Below, piece after piece: positions 1-28,288 of a DNA stretch of 64,000 nucleotides (position 1 is the stretch's first letter; the number at the start of each line of letters is the position of its first letter). Under the pieces are notes generated by a model. It saw only the letters and a list, made by a program, of their open reading frames with translations, was not told the origin of the DNA and ran no database searches. The DNA is from Cliona cf. orientalis (lineage: Eukaryota > Porifera > Demospongiae > Clionaida > Clionaidae): positions 5,208,001-5,272,000 of the forward strand of contig OZ005707.1 of the NCBI GenBank assembly GCA_963930775.1. Direction: 5' to 3'. The position numbers were made by a program, and so were the translations under genes.

Positions 1-743
1 TTGTTGTTACCGGCAGACGGCGGAGATGTCCGTAAAATTTGCGAAGTTGATGATGATGATGATGATGATGCGGGGTGGTAGTGGTGGTGGTGGTGATGGT
101 GTGTAGAGTGTGAGGAGTGAGGGTGTGATGCTGCTGTTGCTGTTGCTGTTGCTGTGGATGATGATGCTGTTGCTGTGATGCCGCCATTGTTGACGTTATG
201 GATGGACCCTCCAGGAGCTGGAGCTGGAGCTAGGCTGCTGGTTGGTGTGATGACCCCTGGGGAGCACGCCATTGGATTGCTCAGCAAAAGACCACCACCT
301 TCTTCCTGCATGCACACAGGTGGACACATTAAAACAAAATGTTATATCTATCTATATTCACATTCAGCTCCACTGTGACTAGTGAAACTAATCTTGATTG
401 TCATATTTTGTCTAAGGTACAAGACCAACTGTGAGTATTGTACGCACACAAGTCAGAGCAACGCCGTGCCATATATCAACACGAGAGTACGTAGGCCCAA
501 AAGCGCTGGAACTCACAGCTGTAGGCGAACTAAATCAGATTATACACGTAGTAGACAGAAGAAACGACGGAAAGATGAGCCCACAACACTACACTACACA
601 CTGATTCCACCTTATTACATGTCATTAGCAGCTCTCAACAATAAAATTTTACGACTTTTCGTCGTCCTTACCTGGGATAGGGAGCTGTCCAGGTCAATTC
701 TCAGATGCTGGCGGCTGCTTCTCTCCTTCTTATAGTGGTCCAT
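1..743 (-). CDS. Unidentified His/Ser/Ala-rich protein, first two coding exons (partial)
   Basis: Read on the minus strand. Exon 1 (743 to 672) starts with ATG and encodes 24 residues beginning MDHYKKERSSRQHLR, ending at a GTAAGG donor in phase 0. Exon 2 begins after a pyrimidine-rich TGCAG at position 305, stays open to the window edge with no stop, and continues the same phase. It encodes Gly/Leu, Ala-Pro, Ala-Thr and Ser runs plus a His-rich stretch made from CAT/CAC codons. I do not recognise the protein; such homopolymeric N-termini are common in transcription factors and RNA-binding proteins, but no folded domain lies in the window. It is divergent to the PH-PDZ-macro gene. The trinucleotide repeats at 50-175 are thus coding repeats rather than idle microsatellite. 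Confidence 0.6.
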
Positions 744-2764
744 GGCTCGTTCTGTGCGCGTATCTGCTCGCACTCCTGCTAATCTACGACTCAGACTCTG
801 ATAGGAAGCCTATCAACATGCATACTTTTATTGTAATTTGCGATTTGTGGTTTGTGGGAGTCGCAGATGATCGTCAATGAATATCATCACCGGTTGGCGC
901 GAGCGCGCACAGGGCTAGCGCTGATGCTAATGCGCCTGCGCGATCGAATACGCCGATCGCGTATCGAGCGCGATCGAGTGGGTGGAGCTCGAGCGCTGAT
1001 ATTAAACTAGGCGGAGCCTGGCATGGCCTGCGCGCTGAGCTCGATCGAAGCGCAGGGCGTGCGCAGTGTATAATACTTCCGGCCGGTCTATCAATGCCTC
1101 ACTTCCGAGATTAGTGAGCAAGCTTGGCTGTCCAGTTTGCAAGAGCTCGCGAGAGAATCAAGTGAGATCGCTTACGTTGAGGTATGAAACAACGGCTTTG
1201 TGTACTTGTTTACTGGCGCACAAAATCGTGTAAATGTAATCGATGTATTCATAATTAATTTTGCTATGAACCTTGAGATGGCTAGCATGATGCTGCCATG
1301 GGGGCTGGCCTATCACTGTGCAAGACATTGTGAGCTGAGAGCTCAAGTTCCTCCCTCTCTCGATGTATAACCAGTTCGATGAGCAATAGCTATTGACTGA
1401 GATAGCTAGTTGGGCACTTTGCATGATTAAATTGACTGCAAAATTAATACCATCCAAATTCGAGCCCCTTTCTGGGTGCCTTGTGGGGTTGTTGCTAATT
1501 GAATGGGAGCTAAATGAAAGCTTATAGTTTAAAAGATCACTGGTATAAGGCAGAGTTCACTGAAAATATTCTGAAAAGGCTGCAGTTCAACACTTACAAA
1601 CATAATAAATTGTCACGCTAATTCTTCCCAATTCACTCCTAGTGTCTTGTATTATCCCAGGGTTTTGGTTGACGACTTAGCAGCTGTTGATTTGCTAGCT
1701 CTTAGTTTGCTTATTTTGCTAGTTGTTAGGGACCCAAGACTGTAGATTTAAGAGATCAGCAAGCTAATAACATTATAGCAAAAAACTCTCCTGGGATATT
1801 AGAGGTGTTGGGTGCAAATGGTAAACTTTGAACATAGAATTGTCTAGTGGTCTCGTGGATATCAAGGCTAGTCACAATTTCATTCATAATATCCGCAGTG
1901 TTATAACATATTATTATTTGTTACCCTGCACTATAAGCCGCTGCATGTAGTTTCCATTAGTCTCCCTAGTCATAATCGTTACCATAAACAAGATGGTGGT
2001 TGCGTCTCTTATCTATTGTAAGCTCCTTTTGCCGCTACAACTATGATTCCATATATAGAGTGAGTCACACACTGTTGGGGCTGTTAAGGTTTTGGGCTTG
2101 TGTGGGTGAAGTGCTATATCTCTGCAGCCATGTATAGCTTGGACCACTTTGCTTGTTGATAGACATATTTACTGACAATACCTAGTAACTGGGGGGTCAA
2201 GAAAGAGATAACTGGGCTGGCTTACTACGAACTTTCTACAAAGCTATCCTCCCTTTCTTGGTTGTCTATAATTATTGCAAAGCATGGCATGGGGCAAAGG
2301 GACTGGTGGTGCTCTATCTTTGGTGCTTTGGCTGCTGTTAGCACACATCGACAACTATCATGGTTTTGAATTGTTAACTCTGCCACAAGCAGATAGAAAG
2401 AAGTGTATATAATACTATCCTATACACAGCACCACTTGGCTGTGGGAGATGTGATAAGTATGTGGTCGCCACCCTTAGCTAGCTAGCTTGAGGTGGCAAT
2501 GTTCTCTTTATTAAGTGGATCGACCAAACAATGGCTGGGCCACTGATCCCGTTACCAGATACAAACCACGTCGTCAGCACAATTTGTCCTCTCCACTTGA
2601 TGTACATCCAGTATCACCGCTGATTCACTAATTACTGCAATGTACACACACTTGTCAAAGCACACAACAATGTTATTGTTCCCTTTATAGTAGCAAAAAG
2701 GATAATAATATTATTATACCAAAGTATTTCAGTCAGGGTTTTCATAACGGTGTTTATTTTGCAG
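744..2764. promoter_or_regulatory. Divergent promoter region and 5' intron
   Basis: This gap separates the minus-strand gene start (743) from the first coding exon of the plus-strand gene. Positions about 880-1110 are CpG-rich against an AT-rich background and hold GCGATCGA-type palindromes and two CTTCCG cores (about 1075 and 1093) resembling ETS sites. A likely noncoding first exon of the plus gene ends at about 1180, where TTGAG is followed by GTATGA, and the matching acceptor TTTTGCAG is at 2764. The remaining 1.5 kb looks like an AT-rich first intron with nothing else recognisable. The promoter assignment is inference from divergent gene starts and base composition. Confidence 0.45.
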
Positions 2765-2837
2765 GAAAAAAAAGAGATTTCTGGAAAGAGCTAGAGATAG
2801 TTGGTGAACTCCCCAGCACGCACGGTGATTGGTGAGA

Positions 2838-19657
<16,820 letters not shown>

Positions 19658-21100
19658 GTGTTTTATTATATCATTCACTTTTTTTTTATTTTGTGGATTT
19701 CTATTAAGTGTGTTTTTATTTTAATTATCAATCAGGTTGCTCATTACAAATTTGTGACGTCAAAAACCTTTTAATTTGTTGCTGTCATACATAATATTAA
19801 TTGCTATAATTACAAAATTAATGACTTTACAACTTTCCAAAGTGCTATAATGACCGACGATCGAAGCCTACAACCTGCAGCTGTATAAATGCATTGTCAT
19901 ACTTTGTGGTGGGGTACATCTGGCAATAACAAATGAGAGGATTTCCCTGGGCCTGCCCTGAAAATACACTGACATAATAATAATACTATTGTACATCCTC
20001 ATGATTGTGCAGACATTTATGATCTCTAGATCTGAAGGGGACAACATCAAATGAGTAATAGTAGTGGCTGGTGTGAGATGCATACTCACAATGTCATACT
20101 ACAAGCATCATAATGCATAGCATTTAATATACCTGCACATGCAAGAGTGAGTGATCTAATTTCATCATTGCAGCTGCATGGCTGACCCTCATAAAATTAT
20201 TCATAAGTGACCCTTCACTTTTTGTATTGAGGTATTGAAGTGGTAGTGTGGAAGTAAGTGATCCTATTCAGTTACATGATGTGCAATTTGCGCCATTTTT
20301 GTCCCTAATGGACTTTGAATCCATAGATGAGGCTTCTATTATGTACTCATGTAGACAACAATCTATAGTCTGGGTCACTTATGAAAACTCTCATGTACTT
20401 TAAGTGGTAATCACACACATTCGAGTCCAATTAAGGAAATAAATGAATTAGCAATAGACTATATAGATGAAGCCAAGTCTAATAATTTTGATTATTGCGT
20501 TTGCAATTATTCTCTAATTGGATAAGAATGTGCATGCCTACAATAATAATAATAATAATATTATCAATGTCTTTATGCATGGTAATGAGCGCCATAGCTA
20601 CCGGTGGCGTTATAAGCAGGAAAGTACCAAACGAAGGTGTAAGTCTTCTTTTTGTTGACTTATTATGAACCACACCCAGGCAATAATTCAAGTAATTAGG
20701 GATTAATCAGTCGAAAACTATAGGGCAAATATCATACAACTGAGAAAATTTAATCTACACTCTTGCAGCAAGAAAGAAGATCACTATAGGCTGGGATAGT
20801 GGTTATGGATTAGGACTTGAGTTAAGGTGTTGCCAACCTGCAGTAGTTATCATACTGTGTGAAGGAATTCCATTTAATTTTAATAATATGGGCCTCATCC
20901 TCTACCAGGCCCAGGTTTAAGATGCCGGTAATGAGCCCGGGGAAAGAGCAATAGCTGCTATGCTATTGCTTGCACACGCGTACGGTATTATAGCTACAGT
21001 CCCATACAACAATCACTACAAATAATATAATAGTGTATAGCTAGGTAGGTATAAAAAGCGACTCTTTCTTGTATGTCGGAAAGACCGTGTGGCTTATATA
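19658..21100. repeat. Duplication unit U1, upstream flank of CRD copy 1
   Basis: Begins at the 3' end of the scaffold gene. Segments around 19680-19790, 19850-19925 and 20830-20960 recur, in the same order, near 21965-22060 / 22105-22140 / 23200-23340 and again near 25380-25460 / 25510-25600 / 26460-26590. They are therefore the flanks of a roughly 3-kb tandemly duplicated unit carrying the Frizzled CRD. The rest is AT-rich with no gene seen. Confidence 0.7.
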
Positions 21101-21631
21101 AACTATCACACAGATTGAACTCTGTTCACAAATAGGCTATTTCTGTGCATCCTTTCCTAACTATCGAGACCAAGCTACCCAGACATCTGCCAATAGTGAA
21201 CTGGAAAACTTTCGTGCCTTGGCACAGTCTGTATACTCAAAATTAATGTGCTCGTCCACTTTCTGTGTTCTGTGTACGCACTGTTTTGTGATCCAGAAAG
21301 ACCTGACATCTGGGTGCCTCCCTGCAGAGAACTGTGTGAGTATGTAAGGGTAGGCTGTGAACCTCCAGTGATTCAGTTTGGACCATCATGGCCACCGCAC
21401 CTGGAGTGTAATCAGTACCCACCAAATGCAAGTACCATCACCTACTGTCCATCTGATTTTTCAATGCTATCAATTCCTTCTAACATCGAAACCAATCCCC
21501 CTCCTGACACCATTACCACGATGACCATTACCGTACCATCGCTATCGGTTCTCGCTCTCCCTATCTTTCTCTGTCCATCTTTTTTTACTCCCGGATTTCT
21601 CTCTGTCTCACCCTCTTCCTCCCGTGCATAA
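21100..21631 (+). pseudogene. Frizzled CRD copy 1, broken
   Basis: Nucleotide match to the Frizzled CRD from the ITQIELCSQI region to the C-terminal Thr-rich linker. The signal peptide region is absent, the segment after Q-I-G-Y is altered, and a small insertion around 21240 shifts the frame between the third and fourth CRD cysteines. The part after it is still open (LCEYVRVGCEPPVIQFGPSW) and ends in a Ser/Pro/Phe-rich tail. It is the oldest-looking copy of the array. Confidence 0.8.
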
Positions 21632-22150
21632 ATCACCACCTCCTATAGCTATATACACATGCATAATTTATAAGTAAGGTACAATGTTATGAATCATGCA
21701 TATAACATCAACAAGGTAATAGATTTGGATAAACTTGTCCAATTCTATTTGTTCCCCCTACTCTTTATGAAAGTTGAATATTGACTAAGTTTTTGTATGT
21801 TTGCATGTTTTTAATATCACAACAGATGTTGACTCATAATCATTATAGTTTGCACACTACTAATGAGCAGAGCTGATTGAAAAACTTGGGTGAGGCCTGC
21901 ATGGGATGAAGTACACATTTAAGTATGGCATAATTATAATAATATCTGCATGGTGATATTCAAGTCACTTTTTTATTTTATGGATGTGTGTTTTTATTTA
22001 ATTATCAATCAGGTTGCTCATTACAAATTTGTGACCTTTAACTTGTTGCGGCTATCATACACTAAAATTGCTATTATAAAATTAACGACTTTTACAACTT
22101 TCCGGAAGTACTATATGGATCGAAGCCCACAATCGGAATAAATGAACATA

Positions 22151-22788
22151 CCGTAGAAACTGGTTGTTAAGCGCTGCTCGCTGTTAAACGCATACTTTTT
22201 ATTAAGGCGCATAGTTTTGTGCGAGCCTTACCGCTCTTTGTTAGGCGCATATGCCCAGCAGGCCACCTGAACGACGAGCGATCGGTTACATGAGCCCAGA
22301 AAGAAGGATAGAAGTATACTGGAGAAGAAAACGTCGAGAATTACGCTCTCTGGTCGCTTCTTGACCATCGTTGTAGGCCTTTCTACCGTCGACACGTTCT
22401 TTACGCATGCCCCACCTACCGTGTTTTAGCACTTTTAATTAAGCGCATGCTTCCTGTTAAGCGCATACTTTTTGTTAAGCGCATATTTTCTTGCTGCCGC
22501 GTGTTATAAGGCCATATAAAATAACTTACTTGATTCTCATCCCCGCCCGTCCCAATTTTTACAGGCCGCCTCTATGAATTTTATTGCTATCGCGCGTGCG
22601 CAGTAGCGACCCTTTACCAAAAATCTCGAAAATATGCTCCAGATACTGCTCTTTCTAGTGTCCTGATGAGTAAAAAATAAAAATAAAATGCCTCCTCCCG
22701 CCCCTATTTTTTGGAAAAAGGTGGATGAGAATCAAGTAAGTTATTTTATATGGCCTAAGCGAATGCGCTTAACAACCAGTTTCTATGG
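22151..22788. mobile_element. Tc1/mariner-like MITE, 638 bp, TA target duplication
   Basis: Terminal inverted repeats of 24 bases (CCGTAGAAACTGGTTGTTAA... at the left, complement at the right) differ at one position. The element sits between two TA dinucleotides. Unit U3 shows the empty site: GAACATA is followed directly by the CTTTGTGGTGG block. Internally it repeats a GTTAAGCGCATA motif several times. No transposase frame, so it is nonautonomous. Assignment to Tc1/mariner rests only on the TA duplication. Confidence 0.85.
22510..22755. mobile_element. Harbinger-like MITE nested in the TA element, TAA duplication
   Basis: Perfect 32-base inverted repeats starting GGCCATATAAAATAACTTAC bound a 246-bp segment inside the larger MITE; TAA lies on both sides. 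A second member of the family (60744-60999) has the same GGCC...CTCATCCCCGCCCG ends, similar size and the same TAA duplication. Three-base TWA duplications are typical of PIF/Harbinger elements; the superfamily call is inference. Confidence 0.82.
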
Positions 22789-24078
22789 TACTCTGTGGTG
22801 GGGCACATCTGGCTGTTGTGTGGGCCAGCCAGCCCGGATACACTTGGCATGCTTCCGTGACATAATAATCTCATGATCGTGCATGACATTGTCATGCAGT
22901 GTGATCTGTGCAGGCGACACCGTCTCATGAGTTATACTAATTATTACTATTATTATAGTGGCTGATGTGAGGTGCCTGACTCTGATCTGTTCCAGTTAAT
23001 ACTATAGCATTATACCTGCAATTGCAAGAGTGAGTGCTCTATTCAGGAGTCACGGTTTGGACCACCAATAATTGTTGCTGTTGGGCTTGGATAGTGATTC
23101 TATCATTGCCACAGTTACTGTGCAAGTTTCTACCTTAAGGCTTACAGCAAGAAAGAAGATCATCACTATAACTGGGATAGCGGCTGAGGACTGGAGTGGA
23201 GGTGCAACAAAATTAAAGTAAGTTATCATACTGCATGAATTCGAAGGAACGGGCCTCATCCCCAGATCCATTATTTCCAGCTTTAAGATGCCATGGAGTA
23301 ATGAGTCTGGCCATGGGGATATGAGGCTAAAGAGCATGCAAATACCGTAAATCAAGAAATTTGTGTTGCATTAAAGTCATGCATGCGGTTCAGTGTCACT
23401 TTGATCAAATAAAAAATTAATGTTATCAAAATCATGCAAATTTCAACCTTGGGATACTTGCAGAGTATTTAGCTATAATACAGTCTCTCAACCAGAATCA
23501 CAAATGGGTCACTAAATTTACTGATCTTTCCAGGATTGGATATTGCTTCTGTAGTATCAGTTTACTGCTACACTATACTGCTGATACTCCTTCTTAGCCT
23601 CCTCTGTTTCTCTCTGCCTGATTCCAGTCTGCTAATGTGTAGGCAGAGCTTCCAGTTTAAAAAGCATGACTTTAGCAAACTCATAATCAGTAGGCTCGCT
23701 GACAATACACTAGCACTAGCATGCATTGGTGTGTGACCATGTGGTAAACCACTGGCGCATGCGTGTGGGTAATAATTGCGTTGGTTAAAAATTTAATAAT
23801 GTAATTATATTCATGCGCCTTGGCTATACCGCGCACGAATATACGATGCACGCATAAATTTCTTAATGTATGGTACTATGCTTTTGCTTGCACACAGTAG
23901 CAGCTAGCTACTGTCCCATTTGCACTACCTTGATACGATGATCACTACAAACATTCCTAGTATTGTAATTAGTGTGATGTGGAGCTTGCTTCAGCTCATT
24001 GCATGGAATGAATTTTTTTGTGCATGTTTGAATCAGATAGCTATGTTATTTCAGGAATTTTGTTTTACTACACACGAG

Positions 24079-24750
24079 ATGAAGTCAGATCTGTGCTTCA
24101 GTGCAATCATTCTTCTCTCATATGGATGGGGAGTAATGGGCCAATCATTTAGACCACCACCGCCTGAAGATCCTGTGAAGTATAATTGTGAAAACATCAC
24201 ACAGATTGAGTTCTGTTCACAAATTGGCTATTCGATGGCATCATTTCCCAACTATCGAGATCAAGCCACCCAGACATCTGCCAGTCGTGAACTGGAAAAT
24301 TTTCGTGCTTTGGCACAGGCTGTATGCTCAAATGCGGTCGTCCACTTTCTGTGCTCTGTGTACGCACCGTTTTGTGACCCAGAAAGACCTGACATCCGGG
24401 TGCCTCCCTGCAGAGAACTGTGCGAGTATGTAAGGGTAGGCTGTGAATCTCAAGTGATTCAGTTTGGACTATCATGGCCACCGCACCTGGAGTGTAATCA
24501 GTACCCACCAAATGCAAGTACCATCACTTTTTGTCCACCCAACTTAGAGACAGTTGCAATTCCTCTCAACTTCCAAAAGGATAACATCATTACCCTGACT
24601 ACTACTAGTGACACTGATAGCACCACTGTTAGTGCCTCTGCCAGTGGTCGCTCTCTCCCTCGATCTATGTCACTCTTCTCTGTCTCCCTCTCTCGCCGTC
24701 CTTCCGTACCTGCAGCAGAGTCAAGCCACTCTTGCAAGCAAAACGATTGA
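24079..24750 (+). CDS. Secreted Frizzled CRD-only protein (CRD copy 2)
   Basis: A 223-residue open frame starting MKSDLCFSAIILL, a signal peptide, then a complete Frizzled CRD with all ten cysteines and the hallmark FLCSVYAPFCDPE and PPCRELCEYVRVGC segments. It is nearly identical to the CRD of the full Frizzled at 40958. After the Thr-rich linker the seven-helix part is missing and is replaced by a Ser-rich tail ending SHSCKQND with no membrane span, so the product should be secreted. CRDs bind the lipid group of Wnt proteins, so a decoy or carrier role is plausible but inferred. The ATG matches that of Frizzled. An acceptor (TTTCAG at about 24050) suggests an intron in the 5' UTR. It lacks the netrin-like domain of vertebrate sFRPs. 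Confidence 0.8.
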   Translation: MKSDLCFSAIILLSYGWGVMGQSFRPPPPEDPVKYNCENITQIEFCSQIGYSMASFPNYRDQATQTSASRELENFRALAQAVCSNAVVHFLCSVYAPFCDPERPDIRVPPCRELCEYVRVGCESQVIQFGLSWPPHLECNQYPPNASTITFCPPNLETVAIPLNFQKDNIITLTTTSDTDSTTVSASASGRSLPRSMSLFSVSLSRRPSVPAAESSHSCKQND

Positions 24751-25370
24751 TCTAAACAGCTAGGTTACTCACACAAGGATATTACTGAAACTAGAATAAC
24801 TTAAGACTTAGCTACTAAAGAACAAGAAGGAATACTGTACTTGGACAAATTTCCACATTAATCAAGTATTCATCATTATTCTTGTTCAAATCATATATCA
24901 TTATACTAAGGTTACTGTAACATTAATTTGTCTATCTGTGATTTTATGAGTGGGAGGTGACTGGAAGCAATGCGACCTACCTTTTTTTCTTTCTGCATGG
25001 GCATCGCTGGGCTTGGGACGCTACAACAGACAGCCCACTAACATTACCGGCTATAGCCCCAGCCGCTAGCTACTAAAGTGAGCTCTTCAAAAGGACGCTG
25101 GGGCAGAATTAGATTGAAATGTACTTAACATAAAATATTATGGTGGCCTGGTGAATAAACTTGTCCAATTCTATTAATTTTTGTTCCCCCTATTCCTTTA
25201 CGAAAGTTGAATATTGACCAAGTTTTTGTATGCTTGCATGTTTTTAATATCACAACAGATGTTGACTCATAATTGTTTGCATATTAATTAACGAGCTGAT
25301 TGAAAAAAATTGGGTGTGGCCTGCATGGGATGAGTATGGCATAATTATAATAATATCTGGTGATATTTGA
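24751..25370. other. Intergenic, between CRD copy 2 and unit U3
   Basis: AT-rich. The segment 25150-25370 repeats the sequence downstream of copy 1 (about 21730-21960: ACTTGTCCAATTCTATT, TTAATATCACAACAGATG), marking the junction of duplication units. No gene seen. Confidence 0.5.
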
Positions 25371-26016
25371 TTCACTTTTTTTAATTTATGGATGTGTGTT
25401 TTTAGGTTGCTCATTACAAATTTGTGACATCAACCCTTTTAAGTTGTTACTATCATAATACATAAAATTGCTATTATAAAATTAACGACTTTACAACTTT
25501 CCGGAAGTGCTGTGATGGATTGAAGCCCACATTCAACCAGAATAAATGAACATACTTTGTGGTGGGGCACATCTGGCAATAACAAACTGTTGTGTGGGCC
25601 GGCCGGCCCAGATACACTTGCTTCCGTGACTGACATATTAATAATATTGTAAGAAATAATTATATACGTTCTCATGATTGTGCATGACATTGTCATGCAG
25701 TGTGATCCGTACAGGAGACACCGTCTCATGAGTTATAGTAATTATTATTATTATAGTGGCTGATATGATCGAGGTGACTGACTCTGATCTGTTCTATTTA
25801 ATGCCATAACTTATATTACCTGCAAATCGCAAGAGTGAGTGCTCTATTTCACGGTTTGGACCACCAACGACTGTTGGGCTTGGATAGTGTGATTCTATAT
25901 ATCATCGCAGCTGAAGAGGTGAAATTAAACTTCATTAATGTGAATAGCCTCATTCCCTGCTTTTCAGCATGCAACATTGAAACGCTGGGAATGATGAGCT
26001 CAAGACTATAATAATA

Positions 26017-26154
26017 GTTAGACACTGTTTAGGAGGTTTCTATATACGTGATTTAGAAGACCAAAGGGCTCTGTGTAGAATCCCGAGCGAAGCGAGAACT
26101 CTACAAAGCCCTGAGGTATTCATGTCTATAGAAACCAACTAAACAGTGTCCAAC
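26017..26154. repeat. Imperfect 27-bp inverted repeat with nested arms
   Basis: GTTAGACACTGTTTAGG...TTTCTATA is inverted about 110 bases downstream. Nested inside are a second inverted pair (AGGGCTCTGTGTAGA / TCTACAAAGCCCT) and a GAGCGAAGCGAG core. This looks like a foldback element; it is absent from the matching place in U2. Confidence 0.6.
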
Positions 26155-26653
26155 AACATGTTTAGATCCTAGCAATAATTCCCAAATTAAAGCTAGACAC
26201 GTGAACTGCGCCTAGAGCAACAATCCTAACGAAATTTTACATTTTCTATAGAGCTTTACATGATTTTCTACAGAGCTTACTATGATTTTCTATGAAGGAT
26301 ATAGCTATAGATACTTCAGTTTAACCAATCAGATCACATTATTTGTTACAAGTAGGATCTAAAGTATCATACCATAGTTACTGTGCAAGTTTCTACGTAT
26401 ACTCTTATAGCACGAAAGAAGATCGTCACTATAACTGGGATAGCGGCTGAGAACTGAAGTTGAGGTGTAACAAAATTGAAGTAAGTTATCATACTGTGAG
26501 AATTCGAAGGAATAGGCCTCACCCCCAATTATTTTCAGCTTTAACTGAGATGCCGGTAATGAGTCTGGGGATGTGAGGCTAAAGAGCGAATACTATGTTA
26601 TTGCTTGCACACAGTAGCTATATACTGTCCCATTTGCACTACCTTGAATCAGA

Positions 26654-27395
26654 TATGTGGGCGCCTATAGTAAAAATGGACCCTTCTGCCACTATGTTCA
26701 TTTTGCAAAAAATGAGTTTAAAGTTGGTGCATATGTAGGCCATGATGTAATGGTGCTACAGGGTTAAAATTTCTACACATGGTGGAGTTGGGGTCAAAAA
26801 GTTTTTTGGTAGTTTCCATAGCAACGGAATCTTTATTTAATTAGCGCGCTTACAGTACAAAGGTCAAAGTGAGCACATGGTCAGAAGATAACCAATACTG
26901 GAGTATCCCCAACAGCGCTCTTGAGGTAAGATCTGGCATTTATGACCGAACTATAAGCTAGATATAATGTCAGCTGATATAATAAGTCTACCTAAGCCCC
27001 TTCCCTTTCGTATTTTAGGTGTTTTATCACGACTGAGCCATCTGGCTCTGAGAGTGAGACCGATGAGAGTTTCCAAGGATTTTCTACCAACTAGCAGTGC
27101 TATACCCACAGTTAATGACACTCAGATACCCAAAAATCGGTTTGAGGACCTTGGAGGACTAAAATTTAGTCAAATTATATGCTAATTTCATTCAGTGTAA
27201 AAACTGGCATGTACCGTTACTGTCATTTCGGCCGTTTTAATACATTTGTGTGTATGTATTCCCTTATATACTTGCTTATATGTCAAAATTTCTCCCCCAC
27301 AAAAAAATTAAGTCATATAGTAAGAGAATTATACCAAAAACTCAATTTTGGGGCCAGTGGCAGAAGGGACCATTTCTACTCTGGGCGCCCACATA
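26654..27395. mobile_element. Nonautonomous TIR element, 742 bp
   Basis: Terminal inverted repeats of about 40 bases (TATGTGGGCGCC... and its complement) with four mismatches. Flanked by TA, and the U2 copy shows the uninserted sequence (CACTACCTTGAT running straight into GATCACTACAAAC). No transposase; the small open frame at 26967-27185 matches nothing I know. Confidence 0.8.
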
Positions 27396-27556
27396 TGACG
27401 ATCACTACAAACATTAATAATTATACCTATTTTCTTGTATAAGTAATTAGTGTAATGTGGAGCTTGCTTCAGCTCATTGCATGGAATGAATTTTTTGTGC
27501 ATGTTCTGAATCAGATAGCTATGTTATTTCAGGAATTTTGTTTTACTACACACGAG

Positions 27557-28288
27557 ATGAAGTCAGGTCTGTGCTTCAGTGCAATCATTCTTCTCTCATA
27601 TGGATGGGGAGTAATGGGCCAATCATTTAGACCACCACCGCCTGAAGATCCTGTGAAGTATAATTGTGAAAACATCGCACAGATTGAGTTCTGTTCACAA
27701 ATTGGCTATTCGATGGCATCATTTCCTAACTATCGAGATCAAACAACCCAGACATATGCCAGTGGTGAACTGGAAAATTTTCGTGCCTTGGCACAGTCTG
27801 TGTGCTCAAATGCGGTCGTCCACTTTCTGTGTTCTGTGTACGCGCCGTTTTGTGATCCAGAAAGACCTGACATCCGGGTGCCTCCCTGCAGAGAACTGTG
27901 CGAGTATGTAAGGGTAGGCTGTGAACCTCCAGTGATTCAGTTTGGACTATCATGGCCGCCTCACCTGAAGTGTAATCAGTACCCACCAAATGCAAGTACC
28001 ATCACCTACTGTCCATCTGATATTTCAATGCTATCAGTTCCTTCTAACATCGAAACCTATTCCCCTCTCACAACAACGGAGCCAACTGAACCAGCTACTA
28101 CCATACCTACCACTACTGATCATGATATTATCACCATGCCGATGACAGCCATTCATGATCAAGTGGCTACTACTGTCTGTTCTCGCTCTCCCCATCTTTC
28201 TCTGTCAATCTTTTTTTATTTCGTTTCGCTCTATCTCACCCTCTTCCTCCCATGTATAAATCACATCCTATACACATACATAACTTGA
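27557..28288 (+). CDS. Frizzled CRD-only protein with hydrophobic C-terminus (CRD copy 3)
   Basis: A 243-residue open frame starting MKSGLCFSAIILL, with signal peptide, all ten CRD cysteines and a Thr/Pro-rich linker (TEPTEPATTIPTTTDHD). Unlike copy 2 it ends in a long hydrophobic segment, from LSLSIFFYFVSLYLTLFL to the C-terminal HILYTYIT. That could serve as a GPI-attachment signal or a single membrane span, giving a tethered rather than free CRD. The upstream 120 bases, including the TTTCAG acceptor and 5' UTR, are shared with copy 2. The tail could also be neutral read-out of noncoding sequence after loss of the receptor part; expression would decide. Confidence 0.75.
   Translation: MKSGLCFSAIILLSYGWGVMGQSFRPPPPEDPVKYNCENIAQIEFCSQIGYSMASFPNYRDQTTQTYASGELENFRALAQSVCSNAVVHFLCSVYAPFCDPERPDIRVPPCRELCEYVRVGCEPPVIQFGLSWPPHLKCNQYPPNASTITYCPSDISMLSVPSNIETYSPLTTTEPTEPATTIPTTTDHDIITMPMTAIHDQVATTVCSRSPHLSLSIFFYFVSLYLTLFLPCINHILYTYIT

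Larger units (their letters stand above)
21950..23915. repeat. Duplication unit U2, upstream flank of CRD copy 2
   Basis: Collinear with the flanks of units U1 and U3, interrupted by the nested elements at 22151-22788. It holds blocks shared with U3 such as GTGGTGGGGCACATCTGGC, ACCGTCTCATGAGTTAT and GTTACTGTGCAAGTTTCTAC. No gene seen. Confidence 0.7.
25370..27450. repeat. Duplication unit U3, upstream flank of CRD copy 3
   Basis: Collinear with U2 but carries two insertions: an inverted-repeat block of about 480 bases (roughly 25900-26375, with arms at 26017 and 26154) and the 742-bp element at 26654-27395. The rest matches U2 closely. No gene seen. Confidence 0.65.

Noticed and set aside
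1158-1457. 99-codon minus-strand frame after the divergent promoter
   Set aside because: No splice or homology support; AT-rich intron of the plus-strand gene.
24197-24517. Minus-strand frame opposite CRD copy 2 (also opposite copy 3 and Frizzled)
   Set aside because: Exact shadow of the conserved CRD on the other strand; it recurs wherever the CRD does.
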